From positions 2,149,851-2,213,850 of the forward strand of contig JACTAT010000001.1 in NCBI GenBank assembly GCA_014526335.1: DNA of 64,000 nucleotides, read 5' to 3'. The notes beneath the pieces are model-generated. The model did no database searches and was not told the DNA's origin. It saw only the letters and a list, made by a program, of their open reading frames with translations. The stretch comes from Chrysaora quinquecirrha. Taxonomy: Eukaryota > Cnidaria > Scyphozoa > Semaeostomeae > Pelagiidae. A program made the position numbers and the translations under genes. Below, piece after piece: positions 58,301 through 59,159 of this stretch; the first letter of the stretch is position 1; each line of letters opens with the position of its first letter.

Positions 58301-58853
58301 CTCGTTTTCAGCTGCAAAACTTGTTGGCTACACTGTTTCCTTACCCTTACGACTGACACTACCAAAGCGCACCAAAGTAATTCATAGTGGTCAACTGCCT
58401 CATTTTTGTTAGCCCCCAACTTTGAAGGGTCTTCCTAAACGCCCTCTGGGTTGAATGAGTTTTTTGTTTGTCAAATCAAAATAGTTAGTGTAAGAGTGAT
58501 CAAATTGATACTAATACTGACCATCCTTCATGTCTAGTATACCTACATTGACTAGAATTCGAACAAGTGTTTACCGTCAAGTCACTATATCTTATTTTTC
58601 TCTTCAGACTCTTCTGACTGACATCCATGATCAAGAAAGCAATGTCGACTCAACGCTTTCTGGCGGACGAAGATTCCTTCAAGTTACCCGCGCAAGTCTC
58701 ACGCCAGAACTGCGGTTAAACCTCGAGAGCAAGATGACGTCATTGGAATTGAGATGGGCGAAACTGCAATCAGAATGCGAGGGCCGTAATCAAAAGTTAG
58801 ACATGATTCAAGATATGCTAATGAAGTTCGAAGGATCATTGAACCCTTTCATG
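515..58853 (+). CDS. MACF1-like: Spectraplakin (MACF1/dystonin/Shot-like), 5' half, 32 exons
   Basis: Giant cytolinker that in this family binds F-actin through tandem calponin-homology (CH) domains and connects actin to microtubules and junctions. Joined in phase, the exons are 515-576, 1063-1152, 2156-2233, 2833-2925, 3866-3951, 4873-4953, 5356-5471, 6059-6165, 7551-7670, 9603-9671, 9788-9852, 15241-15283, 15405-15455, 16057-16220, 16950-17955, 19697-19825, 20864-20932, 21977-22138, 22861-22965, 23689-23784, 24314-24439, 27723-27869, 28263-28325, 30679-30770, 35714-35840, 36825-37055, 37956-38078, 38943-39097, 39705-39843, 40441-40737, 49147-49496 and 58608-58853. Order: CH1, CH2, plakin-domain spectrin repeats with SH3, then spectrin-repeat rod. 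The spectrin rod rather than a long coiled coil favours spectraplakin over plectin. Partial at both ends: start codon, most of the rod and the C-terminal EF-hand/GAS2 part are not in the window. Each exon is described separately. Confidence 0.92.
577..1062 (+). other. Intron, no recognised elements
   Basis: Between gtcagt and ttttag. A 112-codon ORF (556-894) overlapping the upstream exon lacks coding character beyond the exon. Confidence 0.55.
1063..1152 (+). CDS. MACF1-like: Spectraplakin exon: CH1 actin-binding helix
   Basis: Thirty codons between ...ttttag and gtactt, phase 0 at both ends. The translation contains [19 protein letters not shown], the conserved DLRDG..L..LLE signature of CH1 in plakins, spectrin and dystrophin. 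Confidence 0.93.
1213..1345. mobile_element. Family C MITE/SINE-like copy
   Basis: Starts GAGGGGCGATTCATTCC and ends ACAATGCTCCTC; includes ATTGTTTTCACGCATATCCC. Confidence 0.7.
1365..1510 (+). repeat. tRNA-derived SINE with GGTTCGAGCCCC box
   Basis: GTGGCGTCATGGTCTAATCT is followed by a B-box-like GGGGTTCGAGCCCCAG (about 1418) and GCGTCATAGCCAGGATC. Related copies lie at about 14270-14450 and 30095-30190. Confidence 0.6.
2156..2233 (+). CDS. MACF1-like: Spectraplakin exon: CH1 middle
   Basis: Twenty-six codons, phase 0, donor AAG|gtaagg. Reads [20 protein letters not shown] and continues to LLRAKK; the MR.H..QN...AL.LL pattern is CH1 helix C/E sequence shared by MACF1, dystonin and plectin. 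Confidence 0.94.
2561..2634 (+). repeat. Dispersed repeat, shared with 49594-49669
   Basis: About 75 bp: GTTTCTGACACCGTATTAGA ... ACTTATCATGACAAACC ... GGGCAACGTT. Similar to 49594-49669 with scattered mismatches. Family unknown. Confidence 0.6.
2833..2925 (+). CDS. MACF1-like: Spectraplakin exon: end of CH1
   Basis: Thirty-one codons, phase 0, acceptor tttcag, donor CAG|gtattt. Contains [20 protein letters not shown] then [11 protein letters not shown], the near-invariant [24 protein letters not shown] block ending CH1. Confidence 0.96.
3018..3181. mobile_element. Family B MITE fragment
   Basis: Begins AAGGTCCAGGCCAAACGGTC and contains TTTGACCGTTTGGCCACGTC. The right terminus is missing where family A starts at 3182, so one element appears to interrupt the other. 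Confidence 0.65.
3182..3460. mobile_element. Family A MITE copy
   Basis: Starts TAAAGCTATGGCTAAACTAG and ends CTCCTAGTTTAGCAAGGCATTAA. Internal TGTCGCGCGC words recur near both ends. It abuts a family B fragment. Confidence 0.85.
3866..3951 (+). CDS. MACF1-like: Spectraplakin exon: CH1-CH2 linker and CH2 start
   Basis: Acceptor gttacag; 86 nt, ending in phase 2 at donor GG|gtaagg. Encodes [20 protein letters not shown] followed by IWCKELADG, the linker and first helix of CH2 (LSPK.ALL.WC). The split glycine codon is completed by the next exon. Confidence 0.94.
3952..4872 (+). other. Intron without recognised content
   Basis: Between GG|gtaagg and ttccag; no repeat family or gene seen. Confidence 0.55.
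4873..4953 (+). CDS. MACF1-like: Spectraplakin exon: CH2 core
   Basis: Acceptor ttccag, 81 nt, phases 2 and 2, donor AG|gtagct. Reads [20 protein letters not shown] and AVIHRHR, the NFT.SW.DGLAFNA.IHRHRP signature of CH2. Confidence 0.96.
4954..5355 (+). other. Intron without recognised content
   Basis: AT-rich; a 60-codon ORF (4999-5181) is not supported as coding. Confidence 0.55.
5356..5471 (+). CDS. MACF1-like: Spectraplakin exon: CH2 second half
   Basis: Acceptor ctttag, 116 nt, starts in phase 2 and ends in phase 1 at G|gtgagt. Contains [29 protein letters not shown], which aligns directly with PDLIDM..V...LE.AF.VAER.LGV.RLLDPED of MACF1/dystonin. Confidence 0.95.
5600..5893. mobile_element. 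Family B MITE copy
   Basis: Contains GACAAACCGGTCAAATATTG, CCAACCGGTCAAACATTGCT and the end TTAGCCAAGGCCTTA; words shared with 6291-6546 and 8014-8287. Confidence 0.65.
6059..6165 (+). CDS. MACF1-like: Spectraplakin exon: end of CH2
   Basis: Acceptor cctaag, 107 nt. Encodes [20 protein letters not shown] then KALPSMPP, the PDEKS.ITYVSSLYDA.P motif closing CH2. A GT also occurs ten bases earlier (6156-6157), but CTG|gtaaga at 6165 matches donor consensus better and gives phase 0, as the next exon needs. Confidence 0.9.
6291..6546. mobile_element. Family B MITE copy
   Basis: Begins GGCCCTGGCCTGGCGATCAA, ends TTTTCCCTGGGCCTTAA, with internal TTTCGCCGTTTGGCCATGTT. Confidence 0.7.
6966..7210. 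mobile_element. Family A MITE copy
   Basis: TTAAGGTCTGACTAAACTAG at the left and CTAGTTTAGCCACAGCTTTAA at the right; TTAA on both sides. Confidence 0.85.
7551..7670 (+). CDS. MACF1-like: Spectraplakin exon: plakin domain, first helix after CH2
   Basis: Strong pyrimidine tract and TTAG acceptor, 40 codons in phase 0, donor AAG|gtatct. Encodes [20 protein letters not shown] then [20 protein letters not shown]; the W(I/M)R......RDFP..L..(M/I)K pattern is the segment following CH2 in spectraplakins and plectin. Confidence 0.88.
7710..7850. mobile_element. Short palindromic MITE
   Basis: CACACTGGCATGTTAAAACC on the left mirrors GGTTTAACATGTCAGTGTGA on the right, around a 95 bp centre. Confidence 0.75.
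8014..8287. mobile_element. Family B MITE copy, near full length
   Basis: Inverted ends: TTAGGCCCTGGCGAAACGTT on the left, GATCGTTTGGCCAGGACCTT on the right. Best preserved copy. Confidence 0.75.
9603..9671 (+). CDS. MACF1-like: Spectraplakin exon: plakin domain
   Basis: Acceptor ttccatag, 23 codons, phase 0, donor GAA|gtaagt. Reads [20 protein letters not shown] then ADE; the G.HP..V..EW boundary to the following exon is the plakin motif GYHPLDVE.EW. Confidence 0.87.
9788..9852 (+). CDS. MACF1-like: Spectraplakin exon: plakin domain
   Basis: Acceptor tcttttag, 65 nt, ends in phase 2 at AG|gtaaat. Encodes [20 protein letters not shown] then TR, matching the W..L..A..ERE..LR.E..RLE helix. 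The 5.4 kb intron that follows holds a nested gene. Confidence 0.88.
10584..10717. mobile_element. Family C MITE/SINE-like copy
   Basis: GAGGGGCGATTAACTCC at the left, GAACGAATTGCCCCTCG at the right: clear inverted ends. Contains CCTATTGTTTTCACAGAAAT and GGAAATCCTTTTGTTTTCAT. Confidence 0.8.
11316..11617 (+). repeat. Imperfect tandem duplication just upstream of the nested gene
   Basis: About 148 bp (11316-11463) is repeated with substitutions and small indels at 11477-11617. Shared landmarks include CCGAACTGAAACGAT, AAAGTTATTTTACCTGTA and GAGGAAAAC. It ends about 100 bp before the ATG at 11721, so it may be promoter or 5' UTR sequence of the nested gene. Confidence 0.75.
11721..13805 (+). 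CDS. Nested intronless gene: candidate EB1-binding SxIP protein, interrupted by one in-frame TGA
   Basis: One frame runs 695 codons from ATG 11721 to TAG 13803-13805, broken only by TGA at 12594-12596 (codon 292). The two halves share a frame and similar composition, so I treat them as one gene; an ATG at 12750 could start the second half alone. No family is recognised. Visible: residues 1-90 predicted helical; a long acidic Ser/Glu-rich disordered stretch; a basic region near residue 433 with PSKIPRL; about four [11 protein letters not shown] repeats near 510-535 (13240-13330); and a basic Ser-rich C-terminus with [10 protein letters not shown] (SKIP at 686-689). SxIP motifs in basic Ser/Pro context are EB1 ligands, so a microtubule plus-end role is inferred. 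Intronless and inside an intron: possible retrogene. Confidence 0.72.
12594..12596 (+). other. In-frame TGA splitting the nested reading frame
   Basis: Context is GAT ACT TGA TTC GAT. Downstream codons before the next ATG (12597-12749) remain open and look coding (acidic and serine-rich like the rest). It could be a nonsense allele, a sequencing error, stop readthrough, or the boundary between two independent ORFs. The following bases do not form the CTA readthrough context, and no selenoprotein features are visible. Confidence 0.7.
14270..14450 (+). repeat. tRNA-derived SINE copy
   Basis: Starts TGTGGCGTCGTGGTCTCATC, carries GAGGTCGGGGTTTGCGCC and ends with ACAAGGATCGAGATC. An internal insertion separates the two halves compared with 1365-1510. 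Confidence 0.6.
14510..14595 (+). repeat. Degenerate telomere-like TTAGGG tract
   Basis: Repeats of GGGTTAGG, GGATTAGG, GGGTCAGG and AGGGTTACGG over about 85 bp. Could be an ancient interstitial telomere motif or a simple G-rich repeat. Confidence 0.6.
14792..15200. mobile_element. 409 bp palindromic MITE just upstream of an exon
   Basis: CCTTTTCAACTAAGGGCCTC on the left mirrors GAGGCTCTTAGTTGAAAAGG on the right; internal halves also pair in part (for example ATTTTCAAACTTTAATCG with CGACTTAAAGTTTGAAAAT). It ends 40 bp before the acceptor at 15240. Confidence 0.85.
15241..15283 (+). CDS. MACF1-like: Spectraplakin exon: plakin domain, micro-exon
   Basis: Acceptor gaaattag, 43 nt completing the split Arg codon, then [14 protein letters not shown] up to donor GAG|gttagt. 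Aligns with RLE.LQRIV.K...E in the family. Phase in 2, phase out 0. Confidence 0.88.
15405..15455 (+). CDS. MACF1-like: Spectraplakin exon: plakin domain, micro-exon
   Basis: Acceptor tttgtag, 17 codons [17 protein letters not shown], donor TGG|gtaagt. Phase 0 both sides, continuing the spectrin-repeat helix (E..LE..L...D..). Confidence 0.85.
16057..16220 (+). CDS. MACF1-like: Spectraplakin exon: plakin domain spectrin repeat
   Basis: Acceptor gatctag, 164 nt, ends phase 2 at AG|gttcgt. Encodes [20 protein letters not shown] and later [16 protein letters not shown], matching the plakin pattern (AGEVER.L...D..I......V..L..G.....E.....V). Confidence 0.88.
16265..16885 (+). repeat. Minisatellite of about 60 bp units
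   Basis: Roughly ten diverged tandem units in an intron share the words CAGTATAGCAGCTTCTATGG, GGCAGTTTAACG and a CATCTTTACAGTAT join. Units differ by substitutions and small indels. It ends about 60 bp before the next exon. Confidence 0.85.
16950..17955 (+). CDS. MACF1-like: Spectraplakin exon: large disordered insertion in the plakin domain
   Basis: Acceptor tgtttacag, 1,006 nt, donor AGA|gtgagt, phase 2 in and 0 out. The first residues [14 protein letters not shown] finish one spectrin repeat and the last, [19 protein letters not shown], start the next; both are family-like. Between them lie about 290 residues that vertebrate homologues lack or have very short: acidic Ser/Thr/Glu-rich sequence, about four 12-residue repeats resembling ASSPVQQMD (about 17500-17660), a Lys/Arg/Ser/Gly patch ([19 protein letters not shown]) and an SSSSEEDD acidic cluster that resembles a casein-kinase target. 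It reads through uninterrupted, so it is real coding sequence. Confidence 0.9.
17956..19696 (+). other. Intron without recognised content
   Basis: Between donor gtgagt and acceptor ttttcag. Only short chance ORFs and low-complexity stretches are visible. Nothing here resembles a gene or a family seen elsewhere in the window. Confidence 0.6.
19697..19825 (+). CDS. MACF1-like: Spectraplakin exon: plakin domain spectrin repeat
   Basis: Acceptor ttttcag, 43 codons, phase 0, donor GAA|gtacgt. Reads [20 protein letters not shown] and [15 protein letters not shown], matching the E.....G.DLP.VE.....H..LH..IE.FR..ID spectrin-repeat block. Confidence 0.9.
20023..20760 (+). repeat. Minisatellite of about 29-30 bp units
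   Basis: Unit ATTCGTCAGCATGCTCATTT plus CATATGCTGT (or CATAATGC). About nine well-preserved units lie at 20030-20240 and increasingly diverged ones follow to about 20760. A repetitive ORF inside (20033-20332) is a by-product. Confidence 0.88.
20864..20932 (+). CDS. MACF1-like: Spectraplakin exon: plakin domain
   Basis: Acceptor tttccag, 23 codons [20 protein letters not shown] then KLM, donor ATG|gtgaga, phase 0. Connects consecutive spectrin-repeat helices; sequence is less conserved but phase and the following exon support it. Confidence 0.82.
21412..21884. repeat. Hairpin element made of inverted minisatellite arrays
   Basis: The left arm carries about eight copies of a 25 bp unit (AGTACAGTGGAGGGATATCATC and variants); the right arm carries the same unit in reverse complement, centred near 21655. 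The ends are inverted repeats: AATCACCCCAGGTATAATGT on the left, ACATTACCTGGGGTGAT on the right. The right half of a related element lies at 35225-35478. Confidence 0.85.
21977..22138 (+). CDS. MACF1-like: Spectraplakin exon: highly conserved plakin repeat
   Basis: Acceptor tttacag, 54 codons, phase 0, donor AAG|gttagt. Contains [20 protein letters not shown] and [16 protein letters not shown], the hallmark ATQEL.W..EKEE.EV..DWSD.N plakin-domain motif also found in plectin, desmoplakin and dystonin. Confidence 0.97.
22139..22860 (+). other. Intron, no recognised elements
   Basis: AT-rich sequence with a G/C-rich imperfect palindrome at about 22228-22270. Nothing gene-like is visible. Confidence 0.55.
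22861..22965 (+). CDS. MACF1-like: Spectraplakin exon: plakin repeat
   Basis: Acceptor gttttag, 35 codons, phase 0, donor GCG|gttggt. Encodes [20 protein letters not shown] then [15 protein letters not shown]; ..G..L...NHPA...I. is the conserved continuation of the preceding exon. Confidence 0.93.
23010..23560 (+). repeat. Two tRNA-derived SINE copies
   Basis: A copy at about 23330-23560 has a polymerase III A-box-like TTAGCTCAGTGG (about 23409) and a B-box-like GGTTTTCAATCC (about 23452), followed by a tail shared with the copies at 38395-38800 (GTAGCATGCCACTTGTGG versus GGTACGCCCCTTGTGG). A more diverged copy lies at about 23010-23250. Confidence 0.65.
23689..23784 (+). CDS. MACF1-like: Spectraplakin exon: plakin repeat
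   Basis: Acceptor ctttttag, 32 codons, phase 0, donor CAG|gtatta. Reads [20 protein letters not shown] then [12 protein letters not shown], aligning with AYM.TMQTQWSWLLQL..CLE.HLK....Y.QF of plakins. Confidence 0.95.
23785..24313 (+). other. Intron, no recognised elements
   Basis: AT-rich with a short pyrimidine tract before acceptor ttcttag. A 67-codon ORF (24021-24224) has no coding character I can support. Confidence 0.55.
24314..24439 (+). CDS. MACF1-like: Spectraplakin exon: plakin repeat
   Basis: Acceptor tttcttag, 42 codons, phase 0, donor AAG|gtagga. Encodes [20 protein letters not shown] and [18 protein letters not shown], matching FF.D...AE.WL.......... of the family. The next intron hosts a second nested gene. 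Confidence 0.92.
24485..24750 (+). pseudogene. Degraded LINE reverse-transcriptase 3' end
   Basis: With stops included, the translation near 24500 reads like [18 protein letters not shown] with a later basic tail, resembling the C-terminal end of LINE ORF2 proteins (LLGHV.RM..DR..K.....). It contains in-frame stops and ends in an (AGA)n tract, so it is a dead 5'-truncated copy. Confidence 0.55.
25082..25230. mobile_element. Family C MITE/SINE-like copy
   Basis: Starts GAGGGG and ends near ATGCCCTTGG. It shares AATCTCGTACACCCTTTGC..., CTATTG..., GGAAATCCTTTTGTTTCAACG with copies at 1213-1345, 10584-10717, 50324-50455 and the array at 54170-55260. Confidence 0.75.
25255..25640. mobile_element. 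Family D repeat copy
   Basis: Contains CAGTATACACGTCAGAAACAGAC and further on CAGAATTTATGCCCAGAT, GGATACAGCGGGACGACCAA. The same words occur in order near 48740-48895 and in reverse near 30930-31150. Confidence 0.6.
26638..27462 (+). CDS. Nested two-exon gene: small membrane-anchored protein of unknown function
   Basis: Exon one 26638-27114 (159 codons, donor CAG|gtatgg), exon two 27283-27462 (acceptor tttatag, TAA stop), phase 0, giving 218 residues. The first ATG has a strong context (AAAATGG). Residues 6-24 ([19 protein letters not shown]) form one membrane segment followed by RRTRPKKRK, so the bulk should face the cytosol by the positive-inside rule. The rest is a soluble, globular-looking domain with segments [15 protein letters not shown] and [19 protein letters not shown] recognise no family. 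It lies in the 24440-27722 intron on the same strand; AATAAA near 27582 may be its polyadenylation signal. The splice model rests on consensus sites and phase only. Confidence 0.7.
27723..27869 (+). CDS. MACF1-like: Spectraplakin exon: plakin domain, entry to SH3
   Basis: Acceptor cattcttag, 49 codons, phase 0, donor TCG|gtaaac. Contains [20 protein letters not shown] then [11 protein letters not shown], matching the V.PLK.R........V.AICDYKQ block where the plakin SH3 domain begins. Confidence 0.95.
28263..28325 (+). CDS. MACF1-like: Spectraplakin exon: SH3 strand region
   Basis: Acceptor tgacgcag, 21 codons [20 protein letters not shown] plus K, donor AAG|gtcagt, phase 0. Corresponds to the SH3 segment (I...E...L.DNS....W.V) embedded in spectrin repeat 5 of plakin domains. 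Confidence 0.92.
28326..30678 (+). other. Intron with one SINE fragment and otherwise no recognised content
   Basis: A fragment of the GGTTCGAGCCCC-type SINE lies at about 30095-30190. Elsewhere I see AT-rich unique-looking sequence, and G/C-rich words with inverted character around 30200-30430 that may be another dispersed repeat. Confidence 0.5.
30679..30770 (+). CDS. MACF1-like: Spectraplakin exon: end of SH3
   Basis: Acceptor tttgtag, 92 nt, ends phase 2 at AG|gtgagg. Encodes [20 protein letters not shown] then [10 protein letters not shown], an almost exact match to the plakin signature VPSVCFLIPPP....DLASRLE. Confidence 0.96.
30925..31200. mobile_element. Family D repeat copy, inverted
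   Basis: Contains TTGGTCATCCCGCTGTATCC, TTTTCTGATTGGTGC, TTAATTCTGCCTTAGCCAAT and TGTTTCTGACGTTTC, the reverse order of words found at 25255-25420 and 48700-48895. Confidence 0.6.
31880..32294 (+). repeat. Left arm of long inverted repeat around the channel gene
   Basis: Pairs as reverse complement with 34089-34495. Shared words include GCCTACAGGCCCGGTCGTGAG, TTCTCATTACCTTCCCACGG, AACTCAGGTCTCTTCACTTT and CCCAATATAGCGCACCACCA. Weaker similarity seems to extend another 100 bp outward. Confidence 0.85.
32413..33771 (-). CDS. Intronless Cys-less pentameric ligand-gated ion channel
   Basis: A 452-residue protein with the fold order of the nicotinic/GABA receptor superfamily: a cytosolic-looking Ser-rich N-terminus with no obvious signal peptide, an extracellular beta-rich ligand-binding domain (about 95-285), then M1 ([20 protein letters not shown]), M2 ([20 protein letters not shown]), M3 (about 340-362) and M4 ([19 protein letters not shown]). 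The FPFDYQDL segment replaces the eukaryotic FPFD.QNC loop; Glu and Leu occupy both Cys-loop cysteine positions, as in prokaryotic-type channels. Asp in VGDR sits at the -1' position, like cation-selective members, and Leu is kept at 9'; a Lys at 15' is odd. It is antisense inside a spectraplakin intron, between inverted repeats. Family call is firm; ligand and selectivity are inferred. Confidence 0.88.
   Translation of the reverse strand: MLKLKINMNMEAVESTESDSSRPSSISRRIAVAPLGVLSDLLAADQNLQDAISTDSGTNLFAELLEEQRKTNQLLKNGSSSNDGIKEMKWYRKRPDFVDVYVRVSFVSIGDIDAVKQEFQCEFYMNVTWQEPQLFGKTKSEQVDWDNIWEPGVYFIDVVCYDIYERNQQLKFSDNGEQNEAPYVVQYYHIKGIFKEVLEVNKFPFDYQDLTLVLTANLDVNTISLTKDPSRDDNIRTWNFTARQEWDLQQHVLTHSTQTIPEIGSSPNVFPLYKIQLHVMRQYGFYIYNVAVIMCLITALTFSAFAVKVDSVGDRIQITLTLLLTSVAFKYYVQQFVPTVSYLTLMDKYLLCCMIFQFVMAIHNSVSGMIQNSKSLHYFEWIFFGLALFVFVIIHIVFGVLSVVYIWEAKTNMALHKKQYKEICKKTAEYNEQKQNPTKLHFHVTSRTIATL
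34089..34495 (-). repeat. Right arm of long inverted repeat around the channel gene
   Basis: Reverse complement of 31880-32294 with roughly 85 percent similarity by eye; arms are separated by about 1.8 kb that contains only the channel gene and its flanks. No clear target-site duplication is visible outside the arms. Confidence 0.85.
34997..35143. mobile_element. Short palindromic MITE
   Basis: GTTAGAACAAACAAGAATAA and on to ATTGTACCAG is mirrored by TGGTACAATATTTATTTTTA and on to GTTAGTTCTAAC, giving arms of about 37 bp around a 70 bp centre. Confidence 0.8.
35225..35478. repeat. Half copy of the inverted-minisatellite element
   Basis: About eight units of the 25 bp repeat (TGTACTGATGATATCCCTCC) end with CATTACCCGGGGTGATTT, the same terminus as the right end of 21412-21884. 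The left arm is absent. Confidence 0.8.
35714..35840 (+). CDS. MACF1-like: Spectraplakin exon: plakin domain after SH3
   Basis: Acceptor tgtcgcag, 127 nt completing the split Arg codon, then [20 protein letters not shown] and [12 protein letters not shown]; donor AAG|gtattg. Matches RLE.Q...VL.LWHQLH...KS of plakins. Follows the 4.9 kb intron with the channel gene. Confidence 0.92.
35841..36824 (+). other. Intron with a partial family B MITE
   Basis: 36560-36657 ends with TGTTTGATTGTTTGGCCAGG and GCCTTTAA, the right terminus of family B. I see nothing else recognisable. Confidence 0.6.
36825..37055 (+). CDS. MACF1-like: Spectraplakin exon: acidic hinge into rod
   Basis: Acceptor attgcag, 77 codons, phase 0, donor GAG|gtagtc. 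Encodes [20 protein letters not shown] then [17 protein letters not shown], an acidic helix, and a Pro-rich end [12 protein letters not shown]. Not strongly conserved by eye; phase and neighbours support it. Confidence 0.82.
37056..37955 (+). other. Intron without recognised content
   Basis: Between gtagtc and ttttcag. Only short chance ORFs are visible. Confidence 0.55.
37956..38078 (+). CDS. MACF1-like: Spectraplakin exon: first rod spectrin repeat, helix A
   Basis: Acceptor atttcag, 41 codons, phase 0, donor AAA|gtaagt. Reads [20 protein letters not shown]; the L..WL...E..L pattern is a spectrin-repeat first helix. Confidence 0.87.
38395..38800 (+). repeat. Two tandem tRNA-derived SINE copies
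   Basis: The first copy has a good A box TAGCTCAGTGG (38456-38466) and B box GGTTCAAATCC (38500-38510). The second has TAGCTCAGTG at about 38689 and a decayed B box GGTTTAAATCA at about 38737. Both share the flank CTGTATGACTTGGAAAGTTA/TATGGCTTGGAGTGTTACTC and the tail GTGGTACGCC. A third truncated copy follows near 38840. These are SINEs, not functional tRNA genes. Confidence 0.75.
38943..39097 (+). CDS. MACF1-like: Spectraplakin exon: rod spectrin repeat, GC donor
   Basis: Acceptor ttctag, 155 nt. Encodes [20 protein letters not shown] and [17 protein letters not shown] with a split Arg codon, giving WERR|LEQVQ with the next exon, the classic W..V...L..R...LE junction. The donor is AAG|gcgaga, a rare GC-AG intron; no GT in the right phase gives a sensible repeat. 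Confidence 0.82.
39098..39704 (+). other. GC-AG intron
   Basis: Starts gcgaga and ends tttgtag. It contains an imperfect inverted pair CATCCGCTATCTCGAACTCT / CGAGATAGCGAATGTTCGAA (39249-39322), likely a small MITE. Confidence 0.6.
39705..39843 (+). CDS. MACF1-like: Spectraplakin exon: rod spectrin repeat
   Basis: Acceptor tttgtag, 139 nt, donor CAG|gtgagg, phase 2 in and 0 out. Reads [20 protein letters not shown] then [20 protein letters not shown], with the L..A..I..WL...E..L spectrin pattern. Confidence 0.92.
39950..40375. repeat. (AACT)n microsatellite
   Basis: About 400 bp of AACT/CTAA tetranucleotide repeats with scattered ACTG and ATAA interruptions, in an intron and ending about 65 bp before the next exon. 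Confidence 0.97.
40441..40737 (+). CDS. MACF1-like: Spectraplakin exon: rod spectrin repeats
   Basis: Acceptor ctctttag, 99 codons, phase 0, donor ACA|gtaaga. Contains [20 protein letters not shown] and [19 protein letters not shown], two helices of consecutive spectrin repeats. The next intron is 8.4 kb. Confidence 0.92.
40917..41172. mobile_element. Family A MITE (TTAA-flanked)
   Basis: Begins TTAAGGTTTGGCTAAACTAG and ends CCTAGTTTAGCCATAGCTTTA; the inverted ends carry GGAGACATGTCGCGCGCGAC. Other copies are at 3182-3460 and 6966-7210. The TTAA target and short hairpin form suggest a piggyBac-type non-autonomous element. Confidence 0.85.
42051..44059. mobile_element. Helitron/Helentron-like unit, copy 1
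   Basis: Roughly 2 kb unit beginning TCTACTATACTAAAATGG and ending GGGCATGAGCTAG. It contains a tRNA-like module (42308-42389), a spacer of low coding potential, and an internal minisatellite of about 50 bp units (GGACTGAGGAACAGGACTAA-type, about 43025-43870). TC start, CTAG end and central minisatellite resemble non-autonomous Helentron elements; that class is inferred. Confidence 0.7.
42308..42389 (+). repeat. tRNA-like module inside copy 1
   Basis: GCCGTGAAAATAGCTCTGTT carries an A-box-like TAGCTCTGTTGGTAAAGGC, and GATCGATTCCCCTCACGAG resembles a B box; the ends GCCGTGA and TCACGAG could pair as an acceptor stem. The anticodon arm pairs poorly, so it is a tRNA-derived repeat, not a tRNA gene. 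Copy 2 has it at 44316-44397. Confidence 0.6.
44060..46015. mobile_element. Helitron/Helentron-like unit, copy 2
   Basis: Joined directly head-to-tail to copy 1, nearly identical base for base; the main difference is about 50 bp (one repeat unit) missing from the minisatellite. The near identity means either very recent amplification or an assembly duplication. Confidence 0.75.
46016..48234. mobile_element. Helitron/Helentron-like unit, diverged copy 3
   Basis: Same order as copies 1 and 2: shared middle (ATTCAGTCAACCGGCTTGAA, about 46420-46620), a longer minisatellite (about 46920-47760), the same tail GAGGCGGTGGTCAGAGACGG and GGGCTAG end. The first 300 bp differs substantially. Confidence 0.7.
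48370..48905. mobile_element. Family D MITE, near full-length inverted repeat
   Basis: Left half CAGTTGTTTCGGTCTGTTAG, GCTCTGACGAGTGTCAGA mirrors right half TCTGGCACTTCTCAGAGTAT, CAGAAACAGACCGAAACAAT. Flanks TTGGTATAAATTCCGCCC and GGAATTTATGGCCAGATT are also inverted. Related fragments: about 9960-10150, 25255-25640, 30925-31200. Confidence 0.7.
49147..49496 (+). CDS. MACF1-like: Spectraplakin exon: rod spectrin repeat with apparent frameshift
   Basis: Acceptor cttttag, 350 nt, donor AAA|gtaagt. Encodes [20 protein letters not shown] and [20 protein letters not shown]. After KEKFAFG the frame drifts into ILTWRARK, but one base further it reads [11 protein letters not shown], the usual G.D...V..Q of spectrin repeats. 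A single missing G in the GGGG run (49462-49465) restores phase 0 for the next exon. Sequencing or assembly error is likely; a real allele is possible. Confidence 0.85.
50324..50455. mobile_element. Family C MITE/SINE-like copy
   Basis: GAGGGGCAATTCACAAC at the left and GAGAAATGCCCCTC at the right. Best preserved inverted ends of the family. Confidence 0.8.
51780..53010. repeat. Satellite of about 161 bp units
   Basis: The word ATGAAACTTGGTAGAAATAG recurs at about 161 bp spacing (51799, 51961, 52122, 52283, 52439, 52600 and diverged copies to about 53000) with CTGAAAAAGATAGGATGTAG and TTTTAGACTTGGGTACTAGC. Minus-strand ORFs across it are by-products of the period. Confidence 0.92.
53628..53740. 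mobile_element. Family C copy, degenerate
   Basis: ATTCCTATTGTTTTCATGGA ... CATTTAGCTTTAATGGAAAT ... CAATGCCC, lacking a clean left end. Confidence 0.6.
54170..55260. repeat. Tandem array of family C units
   Basis: Seven or eight head-to-tail units of about 130-160 bp, each with AATCCTTGAAAATCTCCT-, ATAGAAATCCTATTGTTTTC and GGAAATCCTTTTATTTTAA. The units around 54660-54990 are nearly identical, so amplification is recent there. Confidence 0.85.
55952..56047 (+). CDS. Possible alternative first exon of the spectraplakin
   Basis: ATG opens 32 codons [20 protein letters not shown] then [12 protein letters not shown], ending at donor AAG|gtttgt in phase 0, the phase needed by the exon at 58608. 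The Asp/Ser/Arg-rich, proline-directed composition looks like an isoform N-terminus. CTTGCAG just before the ATG could instead be an acceptor, making it internal. No homology seen; based on splice phase and composition only. Confidence 0.4.
57243..57368. mobile_element. Hairpin MITE with 10 bp direct repeats
   Basis: Perfect arms TACCCTGGGTACCAGAGCCT (continuing to about 29 bp) and their complement enclose an AT-rich centre with paired AGCAGAACAAAA/TTTTGTTCTGC. ATGAGTTTTA occurs at 57243-57252 and 57359-57368 as a likely target-site duplication. Confidence 0.85.
58608..58853 (+). CDS. MACF1-like: Spectraplakin exon: rod spectrin repeat
   Basis: Acceptor tcttcag, 82 codons, phase 0, donor ATG|gtgagt. 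Reads [20 protein letters not shown] and [18 protein letters not shown], a textbook spectrin repeat (HK.LL.DI......V......G; ...L..RW..L......R...L). Last exon of this gene in the window. Confidence 0.94.
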
Positions 58854-59159
58854 GTGAGTCCAGCTGCGGAAATCGATTTTCCCCTTAACGTTTTACCCCT
58901 GTATTTTTCGTCCAATTCTTGCTCCCTTGTTGATGTCAGGCTTAGCATCTTCACATCAAATGATGATTTAATTCTAGTGTTGGTGGATTAGTGATATCGT
59001 TTATCAATCATCGCTTTCATCAAATATTATGTTGGGCAGTTTCTGAATGGTAAATGATGTTAGAGATTGCAGTTTCCTTCATCGGTGATTGTGTTTGATT
59101 GCAGTTGTATAGGCCTATTGATGATGGTTGCATTGGCGAGTAATTATTTTATAGTGGAA

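Larger units (their letters stand above)
49497..58607 (+). other. Large spectraplakin intron rich in satellites and MITEs
   Basis: Holds the repeat shared with 2561-2634 (49594-49669), a (TTG)n tract near 50200, family C copies, a 160 bp satellite, the family C tandem array, a possible alternative first exon (55952-56047) and a hairpin with target duplication (57243-57368). I see nothing supported in 50460-51770, 53020-53620, 56050-57240 or 57370-58600. Confidence 0.65.
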